A stretch of DNA of 64,000 bases from positions 6,511,378-6,575,377 of the forward strand of contig NC_087381.1 in NCBI RefSeq assembly GCF_963675165.1, in the 5' to 3' direction. The position numbers and the translations under genes were made by a program. Origin of the DNA: Halichondria panicea. Lineage: Eukaryota; Porifera; Demospongiae; Suberitida; Halichondriidae. Shown here in pieces: positions 11,901 through 24,740 of this stretch. The number at the start of each line of letters is the position of its first letter. Position 1 is the stretch's first letter. The notes beneath the pieces were generated by a model. It ran no database searches and had not been told where the DNA came from. It was given only the letters and a program-made list of their open reading frames with translations.

Positions 11901-14900
11901 TAGTGACGTTGAATCTACTGTTAGCCCAAGTATACATACAACTTACACTTGTTAACTCTTCTGTACACACAGCAATTCTGTGTCCTCCCCTCGATGGAAT
12001 TGAGAATGGAGTCATCACCTACGCTCCCGACGTTACACATGACTGTGACGCTGGTAGACATCTCTTTAGGGGGATCTGCGTTTAGAACCTGTGTGCATGA
12101 TAATGGACTGGATGCCATTGGAGAGTTTAGTAGACAGGCTCCTACATGTATCTGTAAGTAATTGTAACGTAGCATAATAATTGTATTTATTTGACTTGTT
12201 ACTCGCAATACAGCTATCGAGTGTCCTGTTCTGCCTGTTTTCCCCAAAGGAATGATTTTCTATGCCACAGACGTGACCCCTGACTTTGAACTCGATACTA
12301 CAGCAACTTATAGCTGCAATGACGGCTACACTTTAGATCTCTCTATTGGTGTTGAAGTAAGGACGTGTATTGACGATGGAGACAATGATGCTGTGGGAGT
12401 GTTCAGTGACCAGAAGCCTGCTTGTGTTCGTAAGTACTGCAGCTTATAAGAACATACCATTATAACTTACCATAAAATTGGGCAATCCATGATTATGAGC
12501 ACCCAGAATAGCTATATAGCGGGTATATTTCTAGGATAAACTTCTGCAGAATGACCATTGGAAAGGTTTTCGCAAATTTAATTTTTGCGGAATAGCAGCC
12601 TTTCTGCATGCAGTGAAAATAGGGGTGATCGTAAATGTTACATCGATTATCTCTGAAACTATAATATATAACTACTGCAATTTTCCCATTGTGCAGCTAT
12701 ATTATGTGTCCTCCTCTACCGACCTTTACTAATGGTATGATCTCCTACTCTCCCAATATCTCCCCTAATTTTGATCTGGGAACTGATGCAACTTACACTT
12801 GTGATGCTGGGTTCTTTCTTGATGTAACTGCGGCTAGTCAAGTACGAACATGTATTGACGATAATGGAATGGATGTGATTGGAGTGTGGAGTGGTCAGGA
12901 GCCAAGCTGTATCCGTAAGTGACTTTATTGCTACCTTTACCTTTACTGGCTTACTGAACTCACAGTGTTTACTGAACTGATTATTCCCATTTTTGGAACG
13001 TGTTTGCCGCAATTTTATATACGGTACTGTTAGATACTGCTGACACTTAGTAAATATTTTCTTTTCTGAACACAGCTGTCGAGTGTTCTCCTCTAACAAC
13101 CATTGCCAATGGATTCATCACCTACGTTCCCGACACCACATCTAACTATGATCTGGGCACTGTGGCTACGTATGACTGTGACGCTGGATTTTTTCTGGAC
13201 CTCTCCCTAGGGGGATCTATGACTAGAACTTGTTTTGATGATTTGGATAATGATGCAGAGGGAGTGTTTAGTGGACAAGCACCAAGATGTATCCGTAAGT
13301 TGTCAGTTTTAAAAAGACAACAAACAATTTAGTTGGTAATCAATGTAATGGTTTACTACTGCAATTTTCCCATTGTACCGCTATTATTATTGTTAACTCT
13401 TCTGTACACACAGCCATCGAGTGTCCTCTTCTACCGACCCTTACTAATGGCATGATCTCCTACTCTCCCGATATCTCCCCTAATTTTGATCTGGGAACTG
13501 ATGCAACCTACACTTGTGATGCTGGGTTCTTTCTTGATGTAACTGCGTCTAGTCAAGTACGAACTTGTATTGACGAATGGAATGGATACAATTGGAGTGT
13601 GGAGTGGTCAGGAGCCAAGCTGTATCCGTGAGTTATCCACCATGAACTTCTTGGAATATTTTTCCGCTGTTTTATATAATATTATTGTATAGCGGATATT
13701 TTTCGTTCGTGCAAATTTTCGTGCGAACTACCCATTTAGTATTTTTAAGTTTTCGTACAGCTTACGATAGTGACGTTGAATCTACTGTTAGCGCAAGTAC
13801 ATACAGCTTACACTTGTTAACTCGTCTGTACACACAGCAATTCTGTGTCCTCCCCTCGATGGAATTGAGAATGGAGTCATCACCTACGCTCCCGACACAA
13901 CACCTAACTATGATCTGGGCACTGTGGCTACTTATGACTGTGATGCTGGATCTCTCCCTAGGGGGGTCTATGACTAGAAATTGTGTGGATGATAATGGAC
14001 TGGATGCTATAGGAGAGTTTAATAACCAAGCTCCAAGATGTATTTGTAAGTCATATTTATTGATTGCCAGCTTTCAATAAATTATTAGACTGCCTACTAA
14101 TAACACTGTATATAATTTTAATTATGGGATTTTGGCTAGTATGGCTATCTGTAGGTCAAGATTCATTTGTGCGTGCGTAGTTATTGTGTTTTTAATTTCT
14201 GAAGCTGTACTTGACAGTAACCTTGCTATTGCATTGTACATTTTACCTTGTATATCATGATGTTCTCTGACACCAAGGAATATCCATTGAAACTCTCAGG
14301 ATACTCCAGGGTACAAATCCCATGTACCCTGCTAGGGTGTACATGCATTTATGTACCCTAGGTACATAATTATGGTTGTGGTCAGCCTAAAGCCCACCCT
14401 TCACCGTTAAAAACATTTCTCTTTTAAAGAACATTACTGAAATGTGTATACCCACTCGGATCACACAATTCTTCAGTATCCAATCAGATTCACTAAAACT
14501 ACCCGACCTCATTGTAAATGTGGTTTGTCAAGTGCAAGCGCACGCACTGTGTGCATATTCATGGCACAGATCAAAGAGTGTTCATTACTATACTCAGTTG
14601 TAAATAGGTTGGATAATATATACAACTGCCCTCGGTAGTAATACAAATCCAATACACCCTTGATATCCATGGTACAACTATTATATACACAGCTATTGAG
14701 TGTCCTCCCCTCAACCCTATTACCAATGGAGTCATCACATACGCTACCGACACTACACCTAACTATGATCATGGCACTGAGGCTACTTATGACTGTGATG
14801 CTGGGTTTGTTCTGAACATTTTCCTAGGGGGATCTGCGTTTAGAACCTGTGTGCATGATAATGGACTGGATGCCATTGGAGAGTTTGATAGACAGGCTCC

Positions 14901-15284
14901 TACATGTATCCGTAAGTAATTGAGATTAATCGTATAACGTAGCATATTTTGTGAGTTCATTTGACTTGTTAATTCTGTGCTCTCAATACAGCTATCGAGT
15001 GTCCTCTTCTGTTCATTTTCGCTAATGGAATGATCATCTATGCCACAGACGTGACCCCTGACTTTGACCTCGGTACTACAGCAACTTATAGCTGCAATGA
15101 TGGCTACACTTTAGATCTCTCTATTGGTGTTGAAGTGAGGACGTGTATTGACGATGGAAACAATGATGCTGTGGGAATGTTTAGTGACCAGGAGCCTGCT
15201 TGTGTTCGTAAGTACTGCAGCTTATAAGAACATACCATTATAACTTACCATAATTATAATTGAAATTATACATGGTAGCACCCA

Positions 15285-15495
15285 GAATAGCTATATAGCG
15301 GGTATAATTCCAGGGTATAAAGTTTCGTAGAATGACCGTTGGAAAGTTTTTCGTACATTTAATTTTTGCGGAATAGCAGCCTTTCTACAGCATACATGCA
15401 TGCGATATTGAATTCGTGGGTGTAAATGTTCGCGGTAGATGCTAGATCAGCGAAAACCACGAACATTTATACTTCGAAATATACCCGCTATACGC
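15285..15495. mobile_element. Degenerate TATAGCGGGTATA element in Sushi intron
   Basis: Left end TATAGCGGGTATAATTCC and right end CGAAATATACCCGCTATACG are inverted repeats about 200 bp apart. A left-half copy stands at 12510-12610, again in the equivalent intron. Confidence 0.6.
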
Positions 15496-17226
15496 GATAG
15501 CTAATGCATTTTGGAATGTGTTTGACGTGATTTTATATAGTACTGCCAGATCAACATGCTGTTTACACGTAAATGTTCTCTTTTCTGTACTTAGCTATTG
15601 AGTGTCCTCCCCTCGACCCTATTATCAATGGATTCATAAACTACGCTCCCAACAACACACCTAACTATGATCTGGGCACTGTGGCTACTTATAACTGTGA
15701 CGCTGGGTTTGTTCTGGACCTCTCCCTAGGGGGGTCTGTGACTAGAACTTGTGTGGATGATAATGGACTGGATGCTATTGGAGAGTTTAATAACCAAGCT
15801 CCAAGATGTATCCGTAAGTGATTAAAATTTTTAATTCAGATCAAAATTTTTATTATAATTGTTTCGGTAACTCTTATTGGAAGTCATCTAAGAATCTGTG
15901 AGGAGGGAGTGTGGGAGGAAGCTAGCCCTTCATGCTTACAAGATGGTAAGGTGTACAACACTGTGTCAACGTCAACAGCTTGTGCGTGATTGAGTCCGCT
16001 TGCATGCAGAGAAATAAACACTTGCAATACATGTACTGCATTTTCTCGATCCTGCATGAATGACTAAGTATAAGGAGCTAGATAAGTACAGACTTATACA
16101 ATTGTGTGTGAGTTGATTATTGTGTTGAGGTCAATGTTTTGCTGCAGCTATAACTCCAAGTGGTGCTCCAATGATTGAACAGAGCTTCTCCTTATTATGC
16201 ACTGTGGCTGAGACTGACTCACTTCAGCTCATCATTTCCTACTACTGGTTCAGAGGACAACTGCCACTTACTACTAATTCTGGTCTTCTCACCTTTGACA
16301 CATTGTTCCTGTCAGACGCTGGACTGTACAGATGTGAGGTCACTGTGAGCTCTGATGGGTACCAAATTACTGTTAACTCAAGCTATGACATTGATTTCAA
16401 GAGTAAGCAGTTTTTAAGAGTACAGTATATAATAAGCTAGTTCCTATTAATCGTTTAATAATGCTCTGCGAAATCACTGAATAGTGAACTGGATAACTGT
16501 GAATGCGACTGTTGAAGCAATCATGACTCCCTTTATTGTAGGTCTTCACATTCAGCTGAGACTCATTATCAGTTCTAATTGTGGAGCATATACTCAGTCA
16601 GAAACAGCTGTCAAAACCAGCGACATCACTAACGAATTTTCCCACGGTGTCGATAAGCTTTGTCAATGTGGTTTCAACACCTCTCTTATCTCAAGACCAT
16701 TTATCCGCTGCTTTGAGAACTCTCCAAATCATGTGACATAGTAGTCAAACGATCTCGGCTCTCACGATTGGCTCTTTTATTGATCGATGGAGCAAAGAGA
16801 CTCCCAACATCATTGTGCAGAGTGCAGGACTTCGCATCAACAGCACTTGTCCGGTGATTATTGCCAATCTTGATAGTCCCGAATGCCCTGAGGATCTCAC
16901 TAATCGCACGTTGATAATAACAGTAAACACAGATAATACTCCACTTTTGAGTGTAGGTGCTGTGATTGGCATTGTGATTGGATCATTGGCTCTTATAGTT
17001 GCTCTATTGGTGGCCGTCATTTTGGTGGTTGCTTTGAGATCAAAGACTTTGAGCATCAATGAAAGTAGCCCACCAGATCTAGATATGTGAGTTCATCAGT
17101 TCAATATTATGAATTTTATATTCACCCATGGTATGCAGAAAGCCTGACATTGTTCTTGATGAGCTTCCTGATCATGACTATGATTACATCAGTGCATATC
17201 AAGAGGCAAACTTGAAAGACACCACT

Positions 17227-17388
17227 GGAAACCCTCAACCCTCTACAGCAAAGGACGGTGCTTCAGAGGTACAGTTTGAACTAACACCGTGTGATGCTTA
17301 TGGGCCTGGAAACCCTCAACCCTCTACAGCAGGGGACGATGCTTCAGAGGTGCAGCTTGAACAAACATCTTGTGATACTTACGAGCCT
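17227..17388 (+). repeat. In-frame 81-bp tandem duplication in the cytoplasmic tail
   Basis: Units 17227-17307 and 17308-17388 both begin GGAAACCCTCAACCCTCTAC and each encode 27 residues (GNPQPSTA... ending in a D-x-Y-x-P motif). The intact paralogue has a single unit at about 7766-7846. Confidence 0.85.
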
Positions 17389-18186
17389 GTAACCGTACAG
17401 CCCATGCAAGATGACAGTTAAAGCTCAGATTGCATATAACATTATTATAGTACTATATACATGTGAAGCTGAACACAGTTAATACATAAACTGAAATTAT
17501 AGCGCTATAGTAATATTAAAATAGTGAACTGATTAATGTTAGTTGGTCAATGTTTCTCCTATATTCCTCCTCACTACGTTTTGTATTCATGTATAAACAT
17601 GGTTCTATAATTATAATTATAATTATGCACATATACATGCATGTACTGGATTATGTTAAAATTTCTAATGCATCATTGAGTGACCAATTAATGTTTGAAA
17701 ATTCATACACATGATCATGACAGGATTGAAACCAATGCCTGCACTGGATTTTCCAAATCACTCGTATTCTCATAATTTTTTTATTGTATAGTAGACCATG
17801 GCCACCTCGATCTATAGTCCACTATATCGGAGAGGTTTTCTGGAGTGAGTATATATAATGCCAATGTCAAGGGAGGAGGGTATTGATTGATTTTTGTGCT
17901 TAATATACTATATCACAAGTTTGTTCCATAGAGTTACTGCATGGGGGAAAAATAAGCAACTGATGTTCGAACTTTAAATGGCATCTAATGCAGAGATCGA
18001 GTGATCATTTGACTGCATGAACGGCTTTAGATCATGTTTGCCATAAATACTGCAATCTGATTGGCTAAAGTAAGTGTTCTATCCAACTTAGAAAATCATG
18101 TACTTCACTTAGAAAGTCATGTAGCAAAGATTATATTAGAACATTTAAATCTGATTGGCTAAACACTCGTGGTTGCTATGATCTAA

Positions 18187-18325
18187 AATGCTTAGACACT
18201 GTTCCACATGATTTAGAAGTCCTCAGGGCTAGTAGAACCCTCATTGCATTCGGGATACACTACAACCAGCCCTTTGGGCTTCTAAATCATGTAGAAACTT
18301 CCTAAACAGTGTCTAACTATTATAT
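18187..18325. mobile_element. Hairpin MITE (TTAGACACTGTT ends)
   Basis: Ends TTAGACACTGTTCC and AAACAGTGTCTAA, with internal pairing of CATGATTTAGAAG and CTTCTAAATCATG. Same family as 6855-6982. Confidence 0.65.
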
Positions 18326-18469
18326 AGACAATCTTCCTTCCGTCAACCATGCAGTCGGCCATGTAAAGTTCTGTACAGGGTACTAATCATCTTGTCTCTA
18401 GACTAAAGTTGTAAGTCCAAATCTGTATTTTCAGGCATGAATTAGCAGAGTGTTGTCACAAATAGGGTG

Positions 18470-18760
18470 AACGATAATTATAATATAGCTATTGAAATAT
18501 TGGCTAGTGCTGACTGATCTTTCTTATATAACATAGAAGGACTGGTGCCAAATATTATTGCAAGAGTAGCAACATTGAGTAGGTAAACAAGATTCACCAA
18601 TGATACAATTGTTAAAGAGTAGGTAAGATAACTACTATTAGCTGCTAGTATATAATTATAGTCTACGATGTTGGCGTAAAAATTATGTCATGAATATTCT
18701 CAATTGGATGTTAAACACACTGAATGGTTTATGATGTTGACATGAAAATTAAAGTCATAA
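18470..18760 (-). pseudogene. Decayed fragment of the multi-pass membrane gene
   Basis: Shares stretches such as ATTGGCTAGTGCTGACTGAT and AGAGTAGCAACATTGAGTAG with 19325-19440, and ATTAGCTGCTA...ATGTTGGC with 20205-20225. Segments that are about 700 bp apart in the main gene lie side by side here, so it is an internally deleted relic. Confidence 0.65.
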
Positions 18761-18875
18761 CTAAAAAAATGTCTAACATTAATTATTTATAAGGACAAAA
18801 CAATCGAAATTACAAACAACAGTTAGAATGCATTGCCTATGAAAGTGTGTAGTGGTAAATACGACAGTTTATACA

Positions 18876-18881
18876 TTTATT
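18876..18881 (-). terminator. Candidate polyadenylation signal AATAAA
   Basis: TTTATT on the plus strand reads AATAAA on the minus strand, about 100 nt past the stop of the gene ending at 18978. Position fits, but the hexamer is common in AT-rich DNA. Confidence 0.4.
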
Positions 18882-18977
18882 GCTGTTCATGCAGCCAATT
18901 TCTATGTTTGTGTTTGATGGTTGACTCTTGTAGGGGGAGGGGCTGGTCTGTAGTCCTCTGTGGTGAGGGGGGCTAGT

Positions 18978-21900
18978 TCATCCATGTAGGATAGTCTCAG
19001 CTGGTCCGGCCTCGTGGCTGGTCTGATGATTGGAGGAGTGATTATAACGATCATGATCAGGGTCAGCTTCTTCCATCACTCCATCAGTGTAAGTTGAGTC
19101 CACCGGGTCTCTTTGTTTATAGTTGTCTACTACTTCAAGTAATTCATTGTCATCATTTTCATCGTCTATCAGCTGATGTATTTCCCGGTCATTGTTAGCT
19201 CGTCTGAGTCTTATGTCTGCAGCACTTGCTCCAAAATTCCTTATGCTACATCTGTCTTCTATCATCAGCCATGTATTGCTCTTCTTGAGCACAAATTGGT
19301 AAAAATGGTAAGAGAGTGTTATCACAAACAGAATGAATGATATAGCCATCGAAGTATTGGCTAGTGCTGACTGATCTTTCTTTGTATCTTTGACATAGAA
19401 GGTGCCAATTGAAAGAGTAGCAACATTGAGTAGATGAAGAGTTTCCAGGGAATCACAAAACGTGCTTTTATACAAGCGATTATTCAGTAATTTCCAGCCA
19501 ATTAGTCCAACTGATAGAATCTCGGATGATAGAACCGGTAGAAACGTGTCTGAAGCCATGGAAACTACTAGGTTATGAGCAATCAGAGCGAAGAGGAGTG
19601 GTCCCACCCAGTAGCGATCGATGCTTGGGAGTGAATGGAGCATGGTATGCGTCCATGAAACCATTGTACTTGGTGTTCTTGGTCCATACCATAACCTTGG
19701 AACAGTGTGGAAACCATTGTCCAAAAAAGAGCAGCACAGTGAACAAACCACCAGCAATGAGGACAATGGCGGCAGCTACAAACCGAGGGATGTGATCGGG
19801 AGTGAAGTATTGCACATTGCCGTCATACAGCCAAACAATATAACTTGACTTGCTAAAATTATCCACAATTTTGGTTGTACCTGGAGGATAATACAAGACC
19901 CTGTATTGTAATGCAGCAATGATAAACCGTAAGAGTTTGGAATAAGAGAGTAGGACGAGTGTTCCTAGGGCAGCAACTGGGTTCCTGTTGGAGAAGAGCT
20001 TTGCAAATGAGTCAAAGTACTTGCTCAAAATGATAATAAGAAACGTTAGAAAAAACAGGTAAGCTGGGAAGACAAGTTGAAGGAGGACTTTTGCTTGAGA
20101 GTTCATTCCATTGTAAAAGCATGTCTCGATTCCCAAGTCAAGATTCACCCATGATACGAAAACTGTTATAAAGTTATTTAAATTGGGTAAGAAAATCGCT
20201 CTATTAGCTGCTATCATGTTGGCATAGAAAATGAGGCCATGAATCTTTCCAGTTGCTATAGTGATGTTGAGTATGAGAATTAAAGCAACAAGAAATATGC
20301 CCGCCAATGCAAATGGAATTAGTAAAAGAGGGTAAAGATCAGAGCATTGTTCACACCTTGACGTAGCCAACACAAGACTGAGTCCTGGTTCACATTCTCC
20401 ACACAAGACACCACTTCGATTGTAGGCACACTGTTTATCAGGGCTGCTTAGACTGATATCGACTGGTTTTTCTACGCAATAGTCAAATGTACAGTTACTA
20501 ACAACATACCCTGTTCCATTGGTGGTATTTATGAATTCTATCCATATGTTCGTATTACTTTCCAGCTTTATAGTACCATTTTCTTCCGAACAGTTTGCTA
20601 TCTGATATCTTCGTTGCAAGACTGGATCACAGTCACACTTGCAATCAGTATCGGACGGAATGGGTTTGAGTCCAATAGGGCATGTGCAGGGTAGAAAATG
20701 AATATTGATAAGTTGTCTTGAAATTCCCAAGTTGATGCATGGACCCTCCGCATAGAGTTCCACCTGAGCAAAGCTGTCTTGTGAGAATACATTGTACTCT
20801 AATTCTGTGCACTGTTTGCCAACTTTTTGTTGTGTCTGTCCTTCATTGAGACGATCAAATCCACTCTCACTAATAACAGAACTGCGAATGGTGGCATTCA
20901 TGGGATTTCCAACTTGATCAACAGCCATAACACTGATTTTAAAGGTGTGCCCCTTTTTTGTAGAAATATAGTCCTTGTTGCAAAAAATTACTTGAACAGG
21001 CCTAGAAGAGATTGATAATTCGATGGAAAACTTAATAGTATTTCTTATATAGTCCGATCCTGCTCCATTTGAAGAAATGTGATATTCAGCATTTTCACTT
21101 GCTGTACACCTATCCAACAGACCTCCGTAGATGTCTGCTCCTGACAGGGTAGCTACGTTGTTAGTCATGAATGTGTTAACATGGTTTAAATATTTGGTGG
21201 GTAACTTATGTAAGTTAATTGTTTGAATGAAGCAGTCATCCAAAATGATTTGTGTATAGCATTTATGTTTGTGGTCCCTCCTTTACAGGCACCACTCTCT
21301 GTGTCATCGGCCACAAATATCCCGCCTCCGTACTGAGCTAAGTTGTTGTTAATCATCAATCATCAATATAATTGATCCCGAGGCATATTTTCTGGATATT
21401 CATAGTCTTTTTCAAAATAAATTGGTCCATCATGATTATTACTTAGCATACTGTCCGAGATAATCAAACTGCCTGAGTCAACATCAATTGCTCCACCCTC
21501 ATCAGCTCTGTTACTTGTCAGCGTACTGCCAGAGATTATCAAACTGCCTGAGTCAATGTCAATTGCTCCACCACTCTTGTCAGCACTGTTATTTGTTAGC
21601 CTGTCTGACTGCCTGAGTAAACATCAATTGCTCCACCCTCATCAGCACTGTTATTTGTCAGCGTACTGCCTGAGATGGACACACTGCCTCTGTAAATGTA
21701 AATCGCTCCACCTAAGAAAGCATTGTTGTTTTTCAGTGTACTGTCTGAAATGGACACTCTACTTGAATCAACAGACCTACTGCTTGAGACAAAACTAATT
21801 GCTCCACCACTCCTGTCAACATTGTTATTTGTCAGCGTACTGCCTGAGATAGATACACTGCCTGAGTTACCATGAATCGCTCCACCAAACTGAAGAGCTT

Positions 21901-22622
21901 TGTTATTTGTGAAGGTACACCGAGTGATCACTACAGTACCAGATACCACTTTTACTGCTCCTCCGCTCAGGGCACTGTTATAGCTGAACTCTGTGTTTTT
22001 AATCAGTACGTTTTTTGATTCAATGTCAACTGCACCTCCATCATTTCTATTGAACTTGCTATTTGTTATGTACCATCATCAGCCTCAACGTGCAGTGCCT
22101 GACCAGTGTTGTTCATAAAGAGAGTGCTCTCAATTGTTACAGTTATAGTATATCGGTGATCCGGATATTTAATTCTAATTCCGTAAGGTAGCAGTCGTTG
22201 ATATAGACATCATGAACAATGTCAATGATCAAGCCTTGATGTGAGTTTTGTGGTCTATCGTTTGCTCCAATGAAACTCAAGTGTTCAATATACTCAATCT
22301 GACAATACTAACAAAGAGTATCGCACTATTGCTATGGAAGTTGACTGCAGCTATACTTTTGTTCAGGCCGGTGATATGCACTTGCGAGAAGTTACAAATC
22401 AATAACTGCTCAGTTAACACATGATCTCCAGGTAGAAAGCTCAAGGTGACGTTTTCTCCACCAGATAACAAGTATGTTCGCAAAAGCTGCTCGAGATTGA
22501 AACAAGTTCCATTTCGATAGTCATCACACAAGTCGGTTGAATCCACTGGCACAATGTGATAGTGCTCGCTCTTGGTAACAGTAGCTATAGGGTCAGTAGC
22601 ACTAACCAGTAGTGACATTTCC
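18978..22622 (-). pseudogene. Beta-helix plus multi-pass membrane protein, frameshifted
   Basis: Domains in order on the minus strand: N-terminal region (22618-22277, with VDSTDLCDDYRNGTC), right-handed beta-helix repeats of the GGAIxxxSGSVSISGSTLTNN type (about 22260-21290), Cys-rich ectodomain (21243-20340), CGECEPGLSL motif, then 7-9 hydrophobic helices (20330-19240) and an acidic tail ending HG-stop. This is a recurring sponge surface-protein architecture with no firm function that I know. Breaks: two extra nt (AT) near 22288, a deletion in the helix repeats near 21600, a frame change near 21270, and a tandem ATCG duplication at about 19613-19622 that ends the main frame inside the TM region. 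No signal peptide exon was found; the acceptor at 22622 suggests it lay upstream, where a retroelement now begins. Confidence 0.7.
21290..22260 (-). repeat. Degenerate beta-helix coding repeats
   Basis: Several units of about 60-90 bp repeat the plus-strand motif CTGCCTGAGT...CAATTGCTCCACC. Each codes for one SISGSTLTNN/GGAI turn of a parallel beta-helix. One unit near 21600 has lost its middle, which breaks the frame. Confidence 0.7.
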
Positions 22623-22704
22623 TAGACAACATATCTGAGGTGCATGCATGCATGTATGATGAAAAGATTATACTTTGCTGCTCCCAGAATGGCTTAATCT
22701 ACAT

Positions 22705-23440
22705 TTACGATTGCATAATGCATTCCCAACTATTCAGGAGCCCTTCAAGAGAATAGCGATGGACATTGTTGGTCCACTCCCAAGAAGCAATTTGGGCAAA
22801 CGCTATATTCTGGTTATATGTGATTACGCGACCCGATACCCTGAGGCTATACCACTCAAAAGTATAGATGCCCCACACATAGCCAAACAGCTGATGACAC
22901 TGTTCTCGCGAGTTGGAATACCAGAGGAAATACTGACTGACCAAGGAAGTAATTTAATTACTTCAACACTTCTAACGGAGATTTATCGGATGCTCCATGT
23001 ACACCCCATTCGTACCACACCATACCATCCCCATTCGAGCTACTGTATGGCCGAAGTGTTCGCGGACCACTCGATATCGTCCGAGAAGCTTGGCAGACTG
23101 ACAAATGCGAAAGTGTGAACATAAAATCTTCTACATCATGAAGATGCGAGATCGACTCGAACGAGCCGCACAAGTGGTAAAAGTGAATCTGGATATAGCA
23201 AAACAGATTCAAAAGACGTGGTATGACCAAAATTCCCGACAAAGAGAATTCCACCAAGGGGATCAAGTATTAGTATTATTGCCAACATCTAGCAACAAGT
23301 TGTTCGCCCAATGGCAAGGACCGTATGAAGTGGTCAAACCAATTGGCAAGGTGGACTACCTGATCCACATGTACGATCGACGGAAAAAAAGAAGAATATT
23401 TCACGTTAACATGTTGAAAGATGAAAGAGAAATAACATGA
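22705..23440 (+). pseudogene. Integrase fragments of the retroelement
   Basis: Core up to about 23040 is open. The part that should hold the catalytic Glu is missing and replaced by an unrelated short join. The C-terminal non-specific DNA-binding/GPY-like part is open at 23105-23440 in another frame. Cannot be active as it stands. Confidence 0.7.
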
Positions 23441-23559
23441 AGAAGAAATTCAAGCTGATTATGTGGATGAAGATATACCTACGTGAACAGACTATGATGA
23501 AGATAACAGTACCCAAATACCAATTGACAAGCGGGTTGACACCCCTCAGAGAGCCCAAT

Positions 23560-24740
23560 TGCAGGGTCCACTGGACAAATACCAAGATGTATTCAAAAAT
23601 CAACCAGGACGCACTTCGTTAACGGAACACAGAATAATCACTGGAGATGCTCGTCCCATTCGTTTACACCTTACAGGATACCACATGCTCACAGAGATGC
23701 AGTCAGAGAAGCAATTGGCCAGATGCTCGAGCAAGGTATCATAGAACCATCCTCAAGTGCTTATGGTTCCCCAATTGTATTGGTGACTAAAAAAGACAAA
23801 TCGCTAAGAATTTGTGTGGACTATCGGAAACTCAATTGTCAATCACAAGCAGATGCCTATATCCCATGCCCAGGATAAATGATCTAATTGACGGACTTGG
23901 ACGCGGTCACATTATATCTCAACTCTGGACCTCACTAAAGGTTACTGGCAAGTACCTGTCGCTGCTGAAGATCGACCCAAAACGGCTTTTGTCACAGTTC
24001 AAGGTGATGCCATTTGGACTACAAGGTGCCCCAGCGACTTTCCAAAGATTGATGGATCGTGTGATAGCTAGTCTCAGTGATTTCACAGCAACTTATCTTG
24101 ATGATGTGATAATATTCAGCGAAACGTGGGAGAAGCACCTGGAACTAACAGTCAAAGCGAAGAAGTCACAGTTTGGAGCAAAGTACTGTACGTATACCTC
24201 GGACATATAGTAGATGGTAGAGTGGTCCAGCCAGGCTCAACAAAAGTACAAGCAGTACGGGAATTCCTAGCACCAGTTACGTACTAAGAAGCAGGTCCAA
24301 ACCTTTCTGGGACTATCGGGTTACTACAGGCGTTTTATCCCTCAGTATGCCGATATAGCCTCACCTTTGACCGATTTGACAAGGAAGGCTGCACCCAGCG
24401 ACGTTATCTGGACTGACACTTGTGAGCAAGCTTTCCAAAAGCTGAAGACTCTGTTGTCAACCTCACCGATCCTTGCAAGCCCAGATTTTACTCAACAGTA
24501 TATTTTGCAAACGGATGCTTCTGACAGGGGAATTGGCGTAGTACTCAGCCAGCTAGATGGAACTGGAATGAATCGCCCAGTGGCATACTATAGCAAGAAA
24601 CTCTTACCTCGTGAAGAACGGTACTCAGTGATCGAGAAAGAATGCCTGGCAATTAAAGCAGGAGTAGACGCATTCCAAGTGTATACTTACTTGGCCGACC
24701 ATTTACAATACAAACCGATCATCGCGCTCTCATGTGGTTG
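23560..24740 (+). pseudogene. Reverse transcriptase and RNase H fragments
   Basis: RT motifs: SPIVLVTKKDKSLRICVDYR, PFGLQGAPATFQRLMD and the YLDD catalytic box, spread over at least three frames. RNase H region begins about 24390, with TDASDRGIG and the Glu of EKECLAIK. Confidence 0.75.

Larger units (their letters stand above)
11539..15946 (+). other. Array of ten Sushi exons plus one remnant
   Basis: Exons 11539-11754, 11973-12153, 12214-12429, 12697-12914, 13076-13294, 13414-13627, 13838-14045, 14693-14911, 14992-15207, 15595-15813 and remnant 15877-15946. They fall into recurring subtypes (e.g. 11539, 12697, 13414 nearly alike; 12214 with 14992; 11973 with 13838), so blocks of exons were duplicated together with their introns. 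Broken copies: 11973 (internal deletion), 12697 (AT insertion near its start), 13414 (TA lost at GACGAATGG), 13838 (about 10-nt deletion between GGA repeats). The remnant lost its acceptor and 5' half. Confidence 0.75.
9841..17421 (+). pseudogene. Paralogous Calx-beta/Sushi/Ig receptor, inactivated
   Basis: Signal-peptide exon 9841-9904 (MKGVSNQLLLTLIILLIS...), Cys-rich exon 9974-10120, Calx-beta-like exons 10287-10412, 10467-10706, 10759-10947, 11021-11062 and 11128-11343, a Sushi array 11539-15813, Ig exon 16148-16402, membrane-proximal/TM exon 16542-17086 and tail exon 17139-17421. It matches the intact gene at 309-7890 exon for exon at the 3' end. Lesions: in-frame TAA at 10322-10324, frameshifts in at least four Sushi exons, a truncated Sushi exon (15877-15946), and a deletion of about 17 nt at 16738 that creates TAG. 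Splice sites remain good, so transcription is possible. A functional product would need the broken exons to be skipped. Confidence 0.75.
17422..18875. other. Intergenic, with hairpin MITE and gene relic
   Basis: No gene supported. Contains a hairpin MITE (18187-18325, relative of 6855-6982) and, at 18470-18760, a decayed copy of part of the neighbouring membrane-protein gene. Confidence 0.6.
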
